Positions 57,226-64,000 of a stretch of DNA of 64,000 bases are shown piece after piece. Under the pieces are notes generated by a model, which saw only the letters and a program-made list of their open reading frames with translations, had not been told where the DNA came from and made no database searches. Every line of letters starts with the position of its first letter. Position 1 is the stretch's first letter. Source of the stretch: Buchnera aphidicola (Anoecia corni) (lineage in GTDB: Bacteria > Pseudomonadota > Gammaproteobacteria > Enterobacterales > Enterobacteriaceae). The position numbers and the translations under genes were made by a program. The stretch is taken from positions 434,001-498,000 of the forward strand of contig NZ_OZ060371.1 in NCBI RefSeq assembly GCF_964056675.1. Direction: 5' to 3'.

Positions 57226-59111
57226 TTTAAAAAGATCAAATTGATTTAATATAAAATTATTATATATAACTTAAATTTATGTAACTTTAAGATAAAGTAT
57301 TAATAATTTGTGATTATATAAACAATAAATATATGTACTAATTGTTTAATATTGAAAAATTAAGTATTTTTTTTAAAGTAGTGATTTGTTACTAAATGAA
57401 CGATTGCATCTAATAATTCATTTTATAGTTCTAACAAATTAAATGAAATTAATCTAGCATTTTTTTAAAATAACTAACTAAAAAAATAAATTAAAATAAA
57501 TAATAGAACATTACAATTTAAGTAAATTAGTTTCAACTATTCTAAATCGCTTATTTATTCTATACTGCTAAACATTTTATTTAAATGAAATATCTATATT
57601 TAAATTATCTTTAAAAAGATTTATTAAACAAAAATACTTTTTTTTATTAAGATAAATTAATTCATATTTAACTAGTAAAAAAAACCAAAAATTTTTATAT
57701 GTGTCACTTTTAAACTAAATGTAGATTCTTAATATAACATTTTCTCATATATAAATATTATCTATACAATAAAAGAATATAATATTGTTTTATATTAATA
57801 ATTATCAACAATAACATTATTAGTATAAATGTATTATCATTTTAATTTCTTATTTTTAAAATTATAAAAATAATTATTATTATAATAATAATACTTACCA
57901 TTACTGAACGTATATTTAATCTAATTAATATTAGAAAAACTATTAATTGAATACTAAAATTTTTATCAAACGTTAGTTTTAAACGAAAAAAAATATAGTT
58001 TGTATAACAATAAACATTAGTGCTTTATATATATCTGTTTTACAATTAAATCTATTAATATAAAATGTTTATCATCCTTTTAAATAATATTTTTAACGAT
58101 TCAATATAAATTTAAATGCAAAATCGAAACATTCTCTAATATAAAATTAGAAGTCAACGTTAAAATAACTATATAAACGATATATATTTCCATTTATAAA
58201 AAACCATTTATCTAGTTATAGATACTTCTTAATCAAAACTATTGATATATAGTAACATCATAACTAGTTGTAATAATTATAATATTATTAATAATAAAAC
58301 AATAATTCTTTATTATTTTAAATAATATACAAAATATCATTTTTAATGATTTTTAACATCAACTTAATATTTAAAAAAAAAATAATTCTAATATACAAAC
58401 ATCACTATTGTAGTAAAAAAATATAAATATATAGCAAAAAATACTATTTGAAAAAAATAATACATTAAATTATAAAACGGGAATAATTTTTACCGTTCTG
58501 TATTTTACGTCTTTTGTTATAAAGTAATATTTTAATAAAACTATTATCCGTCTTATCCTTTATAAGATATTTAAAAAATAAAATTTACAATAAAAAATAT
58601 TTGCAAAATTACGCCTTATTTTTAATAAATAATAAACTATACTTTTAAAATCAAGTAAAAACATTATGACACATGAAAAACAACTATACTTTCTATTATT
58701 AAGTTATTTTCTTAAGCACTTTATTTGTTAAACAAAAAAATACGTTTATTTTCTTTTATTATTGTTTTTTGTATTATGCTTTTTTTAAAAAACAATATAC
58801 TATTTTGTATTTTCCTCAACTAACACTCTACTATTTATTATTTATATAATCTATTTATAATAAAAATTATTGTTAAATAATAAAACATAATTTACTTCTA
58901 ACGTTTTTAATAACAAATAATCCTATATTATTGTACAATACATACACATACATATATATATTCTACAATTTTAAAATTAAATTATAATTCTTTTTTTTCT
59001 TAAGTACTGCGAAGTTTTAAATTATCATCAACAGGAAAATTCTAATTCTCATAATTTTTTTTTAAAATTGATTACACATTCTTTTTTATGAATAATAATA
59101 AAGGAACAATG
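57226..59111. other. Eroded spacer between tusD and tsgA
   Basis: Nearly 1.9 kb between divergent genes, the longest gap in the window. In E. coli yheO and fkpA follow tusD; neither is recognisable. The only structures I see are a 20-bp palindrome at 57873-57892 (ATTATTATTATAATAATAAT), and a weak AACGG/CCGTT hairpin near 58477-58498. Otherwise A/T sequence with stops in all frames. Promoters for tusDCB/str and tsgA must lie near its ends. Confidence 0.6.
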
Positions 59112-60290
59112 ATGAATTATAACCGTGTTGGTTTAACTTGGATTAGTTTTTTATCATATGCTTTTACTGGAGCATTAGTGACTGTTACTGGAATAGTCAT
59201 GGGTAATATAGCAAAAGATTTTAAACTGTCTTTAGTAGATATGAGCAATTCTTTCACTTACTTAAATTCAGGAATTTTAACTGCTATGTTTATAAATAAC
59301 TGGTGTGTTAAAATTATTTCTTTAAAAAAACAAATTTTTTTTAGTTTTGCATTGGCTGTATTATCTATTTTTGGACTATCGTTTTTTCATAGTATAACTA
59401 TTTTTTCTTGTAGTATGTTCATATTGGGTAGTGTTAGCGGTCTTACTATGTCTATAGGAACGTTTATAATTGCTAATTTATATCACGGTACAAAACGTGC
59501 TACTTTTCTCCTACTAACTGATTCTTTTTTTAGCATGGCAGGTATTTTCTTTCCATTTATTACTGGATTTTTATTAGCAAAAAACGTTCCTTGGAACTGG
59601 ATTTACATCCTAATAGGAATAATAGATTTATTTATTTTTTTTATTGCAATAAGTGTTCAATTTCCTCTTATTAAAGAAGAAAAAACAGAAATACACTCAA
59701 AACTATCAAAAAATGGAACAATTAGTGTAATTCTACTTGCTATATCTGCTTTTTTTTATATCTTAGGACAACTAGGATTTATTTCTTGGGTTCCTCAATT
59801 TGTTATGCAAAATATGCATGCAAATATCAACTACTCTAGCCAATTAGTAAGTAACTTTTGGATGGCTTATATGGTAGGAATGTGGTTTTTTACCGTTGTA
59901 TTAACTTTATTCGACTTACAAAAAATAGTTATATTTTTGACTAGTACTTCTACTGTACTAATGTATATTTTTATTCATAGCAATAATATTCATTATCTAC
60001 CATGGATCATTTCTATGTTAGGATTTTTTTCAAGCGCTATATATACAATAATTATTACTTTAGCTTCGTTGCAAAAAAAAATAGCTTCCCCAAAAATTGT
60101 CAACTTTATTTTAACATCTGGAACCATTGGAACACTTCTAACTTTTGTTTTCACAGGACCTATCGTAGCTGCAGGTGGAGTTAATTCTGCATTAAATACT
60201 GCTAATTTTTTATATTTAATAGTATGTTTTTTACATATAATCATAATCTATTTTTCCCAACATAAAAAATATTTATTAAGAAAAATATAA
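59112..60290 (+). CDS. tsgA: MFS transporter TsgA
   Basis: A 392-residue major facilitator with 12 hydrophobic helices (E. coli 393). LTWISFLSYAFTGALVTVTG at the start, ADSFFSMAG-like TDSFFSMAGIFFPF, GQLGFISWVPQF and FFSSAIYTIIITLAS are highly conserved. Substrate unknown; in enterics it is named for tellurite/selenite/gold resistance. I start at the ATG at 59112, 6 nt after AAGGA, matching the E. coli N-terminus; a further ATG at 59088 lacks a ribosome binding site. One of few transporters kept. Confidence 0.94.
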   Translation: MNYNRVGLTWISFLSYAFTGALVTVTGIVMGNIAKDFKLSLVDMSNSFTYLNSGILTAMFINNWCVKIISLKKQIFFSFALAVLSIFGLSFFHSITIFSCSMFILGSVSGLTMSIGTFIIANLYHGTKRATFLLLTDSFFSMAGIFFPFITGFLLAKNVPWNWIYILIGIIDLFIFFIAISVQFPLIKEEKTEIHSKLSKNGTISVILLAISAFFYILGQLGFISWVPQFVMQNMHANINYSSQLVSNFWMAYMVGMWFFTVVLTLFDLQKIVIFLTSTSTVLMYIFIHSNNIHYLPWIISMLGFFSSAIYTIIITLASLQKKIASPKIVNFILTSGTIGTLLTFVFTGPIVAAGGVNSALNTANFLYLIVCFLHIIIIYFSQHKKYLLRKI

Positions 60291-60359
60291 ATATACTTTA
60301 TTCTTTACATTGTACACTACAAGAACATAATATTTATTGTTATATACTAACTTATTCAG

Positions 60360-60412
60360 TAAACTTTTAAACTATAATATATATATTTATATATTTTATA
60401 TTTAAAAGTTTA
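60360..60412. terminator. Bidirectional hairpin between tsgA and trpS
   Basis: TAAACTTTTAAA (60360-60371) and its exact complement (60401-60412) flank a 29-nt AT-repeat that can itself pair. It lies between the ends of the convergent genes tsgA and trpS and is followed by T/A-rich sequence on both sides, so a shared terminator is likely. Confidence 0.6.
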
Positions 60413-60499
60413 ATTCTAAAACACAAAGTATATTTACTTTATGCATAATCAATTAAACAATTGAAATGTTTATCAAAAAACAATATGTATTACTTTTTT

Positions 60500-61524
60500 T
60501 TAATTTAATACACTAAATAATCTTTTAATTGTTTCTTTTGCTCTTTTTTTAGCTTTCGTAGCTCCTCGAAATAAAATATCTTTTAAATACTCTTCATCTT
60601 TTCTATATAAAAAATATTTTTCTTGTATAGGTAATAATTTATTTTTAACTGTTTGACAAATCATTAATTTTAAATCTAAATATGTCTTATTTAAAAAAAA
60701 TTTTTCTAATTCTATAATAGGTATATTTTTTAAAGCAGAAAGTATTTCTAAAAGATTAGAAACCCCTGGTTTTTTTTGTTTATTAAAAGATATATTTGCT
60801 GGATTTTCAGAATCTGTTACTGCTTTTGCAAATTTTTTATTTATTAACTCTATATTATCTAACATAAATATACTACTATTTCTATTAAAGTCTGATTTAG
60901 ACATCTTTTTTGTCGGATCTAATAAGGACTTTATTCTAGATCCTGATTTAGTGATAACTACACTAGGTATAGTAAATATTTCTTTACTGTAAATTCCATT
61001 TACTCTACGAGCTATTTTTTTTGTTAACTCTATATGTTGTTTCTGATCTTCCCCAACTAATACTTTATCAACATCATATAGTAATATATCTGAAGCCATG
61101 AGTATCGGATAAGTTAATAATCCCGAATTTATACTAGCGTTCTCATTCTTAGACTTCACTTTAAATTGAGTCATTCTAAATAACTCACCAAGATTTGTAT
61201 AACAATTTAATATCCAATTTAATTGCGTATGTTCAAGCACTTGAGATTGAAGAAATACAATACTTTCATTTGGATCTACTCCGCATGCTAAATATAAAGC
61301 TAAAGTATCTAATATAGTTTTTATATTTTCATTTTTGTTTTTTTTTTTATAAATTTTTTTTTTCGCCGTCATAGCATGCAGGTCAGCAATACAATATATA
61401 CAATCATAACTATCTTGCATTTCTTTCCAATGACATAATACTCCTAAATAATTAGCAATAGTTAATAATCCAGAGGGTTGAACAGCGCTAAATAAAATTT
61501 TTTTTTTTTATATTTATTTTTCAT
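60500..61524 (-). CDS. trpS: Tryptophanyl-tRNA synthetase, frame broken by an A12 run near the start
   Basis: Class I synthetase of about 340 residues if the frame is restored (E. coli 334). KMSKS is intact (KKMSKSDFNRN), as are GEDQKQHIELT and CGVDPNESIVF. The N-terminal ATP site lies upstream of the first in-frame ATG (61420): ILFSAVQPSGLLTIANYLG is encoded at 61498-61442. That frame meets a TAA right before it. The only suitable ATG (61524, MKNKYKKKK) reaches it across 12 A (61509-61498), but 13 or 10 are needed. Either polymerase slippage restores it, an ATT start is used, or the run is miscounted. Confidence 0.9.
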
Positions 61525-61673
61525 GTTTTATTCACAATTAAAATTTTTATTCATTTATCTAAATAAGCTATTGTTTATGAACAATAATTTCTTATTTATT
61601 ACTATTAATGTTAATATTTAATATATTAATTATAATATAATTTATCTACTAGTAATTTATTAATACTTAATTA

Positions 61674-62342
61674 TCAAATATTATTTGCTTGTTCACGTAA
61701 TTTTTTTAATATAGAGAAATAATTTTTACTTTTAAATATTGTAGAACCAACAATAAAAACATCAGTACCTGCTTGTGAAATATCTGCAATATTTTTTAAA
61801 TTCACACCGCCATCAATATGTAATAATATTTTTAATTTACTATTTGTAATTATCGACCGAACTTTTCTTATTTTACTCAATGTTGAAGATATAAACGATT
61901 GTCCTCCAAATCCTGGATTAACTCCCATTATTACAATATGATCGACTTTCTCTATAACATGCTCTAAACAACACAGAGAAGTTGCAGGATTAAAAACTAA
62001 ACCAGTCTGACATCCATAATCTTTTATTATATTTAATGTTTTATCTATGTGATCACTGCATTCTGGATGAAAAAAAATTGAATCTGCTCCTGCTTTTAAA
62101 AAATCATAAATTAAATTTTCTAATGGTTTTGCCATTAAATGTACATCAATACGTGAAGTAATGTTAGATTTTCGTAAAGATTTTAAAACCATGGACCCAA
62201 AAGTCAAATTAGGAACATAATGGTTATCCATTACATCAAAATGGATTAAATCTGCTCCAGAAGACATTACTTCTCTAATTTCTTTTTCTAAATTTGAAAA
62301 ATCTGCAGATAAAATTGATGGAGCTAATAATATTTTTTTCAT
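61674..62342 (-). CDS. rpe: Ribulose-phosphate 3-epimerase
   Basis: A 222-residue TIM barrel (E. coli 225) interconverting ribulose 5-phosphate and xylulose 5-phosphate in the pentose phosphate pathway, which feeds erythrose 4-phosphate to the shikimate pathway. LLAPSILSADF start, the metal/catalytic HFDVMDNHYVPN and DVHLMAKP blocks, and HIDGGVN are intact. E. coli order trpS-gph-rpe is kept without gph. Confidence 0.97.
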   Translation of the reverse strand: MKKILLAPSILSADFSNLEKEIREVMSSGADLIHFDVMDNHYVPNLTFGSMVLKSLRKSNITSRIDVHLMAKPLENLIYDFLKAGADSIFFHPECSDHIDKTLNIIKDYGCQTGLVFNPATSLCCLEHVIEKVDHIVIMGVNPGFGGQSFISSTLSKIRKVRSIITNSKLKILLHIDGGVNLKNIADISQAGTDVFIVGSTIFKSKNYFSILKKLREQANNI

Positions 62343-62479
62343 ATCTTTATTCCATATTTACAATGCCATCATAAAAAATAATTCTAATTAATTAAAATAA
62401 TTTGTATGTTTTAAACATATTACACATAAATACATGTTTTTCATGTTTTTAAATATATTTTTATAAAAATTACAATTAT

Positions 62480-63565
62480 TTACACCATAACACTTCTGAT
62501 AGATTTTAAAATAATATCTGAATCTATATTTGAATAAATATCACACTTCCCTATTTTTTTAGGTAAAATTAATCTAAGAACACCTGAAATTACTTTTTTA
62601 TCCCTTCGCATATGATTTAAATAAGATTGTGCAGAACTATTTTTAGAAATATTTATAGGTAAACCTATATTTTTTAATAAAGATATAATTCTCAATAATT
62701 CTTGTTCTTGAAGAATTCCTAATAAAAAAGAAGTATATGAAGATATTACAATACCTACTGAAACTGCTTGTCCATGAGACCAGAAACCATATCCTAACTC
62801 TGTTTCTATAGCATGCCCATAAGTATGTCCTAAATTTAAAAGTGCTCTTAAATTATTTTCTTTTTCATCATTAGATACTATTTTAGCTTTCAATTCACAA
62901 CACTTTTTTATGCAATATAGAACTGATAATTTATCTAATTTTAACACCAAAGGAAAATTTTTTTCTAACCAAACAAAAAAATATTTATCAAAAATAATAG
63001 CATATTTTACTACTTCTGCCATCCCAGATTGTATTTCAAGAAAAGACAAACTACTTAAGAAATCTAAGTTTAAAATTACACTTTTAGGTTGCCAAAATGA
63101 ACCTATCATATTTTTTCCAAGAATATGATTTACCCCTGTTTTTCCTCCTATAGAAGAATCAATCTGGGACAAAAAAGTAGTAGGTAACTGAATATATCTA
63201 ATTCCCCTTAAATATATAGATGCTACAAAACCTACAATATCTCCTATTACTCCACCTCCCAATGCAATTAGAATACTATTCCTAGAATATTTATTTTTTA
63301 ACATAATACTGATAATAAATTCTACCGTTTTTAGTTGTTTAAACTGTTCTCCATCGTCAAGAATGATTTCATCTATATGATTATGCACTGTACTTAAATA
63401 GGTAATAACATTATTTTTCCATAATTTAGATATACGTTTATTGGTAACTAACATTACTTTATTTCTTTTTTTTATACAAAAAAAAGATTTATCTATTTTT
63501 TCTAATTTAGATCCTATAATTATAGGATAACTACGATTCCCTAAATTTACTCGCAAAATGTCCAT
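62480..63565 (-). CDS. aroB: 3-dehydroquinate synthase AroB
   Basis: A 361-residue NAD-dependent enzyme (E. coli 362), second step of the shikimate pathway. DDGEQFK, GGGVIGDIVGFVASIYLRG, LPTTFLSQIDSSIGGKTGVN (zinc/substrate region), NLGHTYGHAIE and HGQAVSVG with metal histidines are all present. Together with aroK and aroE it shows the pathway that supplies aromatic amino acids to the host is kept. 83 nt follow aroK. Confidence 0.98.
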   Translation of the reverse strand: MDILRVNLGNRSYPIIIGSKLEKIDKSFFCIKKRNKVMLVTNKRISKLWKNNVITYLSTVHNHIDEIILDDGEQFKQLKTVEFIISIMLKNKYSRNSILIALGGGVIGDIVGFVASIYLRGIRYIQLPTTFLSQIDSSIGGKTGVNHILGKNMIGSFWQPKSVILNLDFLSSLSFLEIQSGMAEVVKYAIIFDKYFFVWLEKNFPLVLKLDKLSVLYCIKKCCELKAKIVSNDEKENNLRALLNLGHTYGHAIETELGYGFWSHGQAVSVGIVISSYTSFLLGILQEQELLRIISLLKNIGLPINISKNSSAQSYLNHMRRDKKVISGVLRLILPKKIGKCDIYSNIDSDIILKSIRSVMV

Positions 63566-63648
63566 AAAATTATTCCCTACGCATGCGTAATAAAATATAT
63601 GTATATACAGTATTTTTTCGATGATGTACTATTAATAATAGAAAATAC

Positions 63649-63999
63649 TTAAACTAAATTATCTATATATCTAATTATTTCTAACACTAATGTTTTAATT
63701 CCTTTATCTTCTGTATATATTACTATATCTTCAATTTCTTCATACAGAGGATTTCGAATATTTTCTAGTTTTTTAAAAATTGATTCGTTTGAATTTTTAA
63801 TATTTAACAAAGGCCTATTTTTATCTCTCAATGTTCTAATAATTTGTTTTTCAATAGATGTTTTTAAATAAACTACTATACCTCTAGCAGATAATTTATT
63901 TCTAACTTTTTTAGATAAAATAGATCCACCTCCAGTAGCTAAAACTATACCTTGTTTTTTTACTAGAGTATTAATAACTTTTTCTTCTCTAATTCTAAA
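63649..63999 (-). CDS. aroK: Shikimate kinase AroK, cut by window edge
   Basis: Only the last 116 codons are in the window; the N-terminal P-loop part lies beyond the right edge. Reading leftward the frame begins FRIREEKVIN and contains GIVLATGGGSI (shikimate-binding Gly loop), LSARGIVVYLKTSIEKQI and RDKNRPLL with the LID Arg, then the NPLYEEIEDI block. It phosphorylates shikimate at O3. It precedes aroB as in E. coli. No frame break in the visible part. Confidence 0.96.
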   Translation of the reverse strand, partial: FRIREEKVINTLVKKQGIVLATGGGSILSKKVRNKLSARGIVVYLKTSIEKQIIRTLRDKNRPLLNIKNSNESIFKKLENIRNPLYEEIEDIVIYTEDKGIKTLVLEIIRYIDNLV

Positions 64000-64000
64000 T

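Noticed and set aside
63649..63999. aroK as a truncated pseudogene
   Set aside because: The frame runs open to the window edge with conserved motifs; the missing part is simply outside the window.

Overview
This window is a stretch of a very AT-rich, strongly reduced gammaproteobacterial chromosome. Gene content, gene order and protein similarity point to Buchnera aphidicola, the obligate aphid endosymbiont. The lines of evidence are: near-E. coli collinearity of cyoEDCBA, bolA-tig-clpPX-lon-ppiD-mdlAB-dnaX-ybaB-htpG-adk and the whole alpha/spc/S10/str ribosomal block; a 23S-5S unit read from tRNA-Glu with no 16S gene beside it; a single EF-Tu gene in the str block; lysine/asparagine/isoleucine-rich proteins with A/T-ending codons; and long A/T-only spacers. 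The aphid host lineage cannot be decided from this sequence alone.

Layout. 1-3.5 kb: initiator tRNA, nusB and tusE, separated by two long eroded spacers. 3.5-8.3 kb: the leftward cytochrome bo3 operon. 8.5-25.4 kb: a rightward protein-quality-control, export and replication arm (bolA, tig, clpP, clpX, lon, ppiD, mdlA, mdlB, dnaX, ybaB, htpG), with the 4.5S RNA read leftward after mdlB. 25.5-29.5 kb: adk, tRNA-Arg, folD, cysS, ybeD, cspE. 29.6-33.0 kb: 5S, 23S and tRNA-Glu, leftward. 33.3-37.2 kb: aroE-tsaC and, divergently, def-fmt. 37.4-56.0 kb: rplQ to rpsL, 30 leftward genes of the alpha, spc, S10 and str operons. 56.1-57.2 kb: tusBCD. 57.2-59.1 kb: an eroded spacer of almost 1.9 kb. 59.1-64 kb: tsgA, trpS, rpe, aroB and the start-less aroK cut by the window edge.

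How the genes work together. Most of the window is translation: ribosomal proteins, elongation factors, formylation and deformylation (fmt, def), aminoacylation (trpS, cysS), and tRNA modification (tsaC for t6A; tusBCD and tusE for the s2U wobble thiolation relay). Around it sit RNA polymerase alpha, NusB, SecY and 4.5S RNA, the ClpXP/Lon/HtpG/trigger factor set, respiration through cytochrome bo3, and shikimate-pathway enzymes (aroB, aroE, aroK) that support aromatic amino acid provision to the host.

I found no previously undescribed defence, mobile or secondary-metabolite system. The most interesting signals are marks of reductive evolution. (1) The trpS reading frame is broken near its start by a run of 12 A, with the catalytic N-terminus out of frame from the only plausible ATG. 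(2) The dnaX-ybaB gap holds a run of open segments broken at A tracts that resembles the lost C-terminal tail of tau. (3) HtpG has a simple-sequence expansion in its charged linker. (4) An 18-bp perfect hairpin lies at the presumed 4.5S RNA promoter. (5) A 23-bp stem encloses 5S rRNA.
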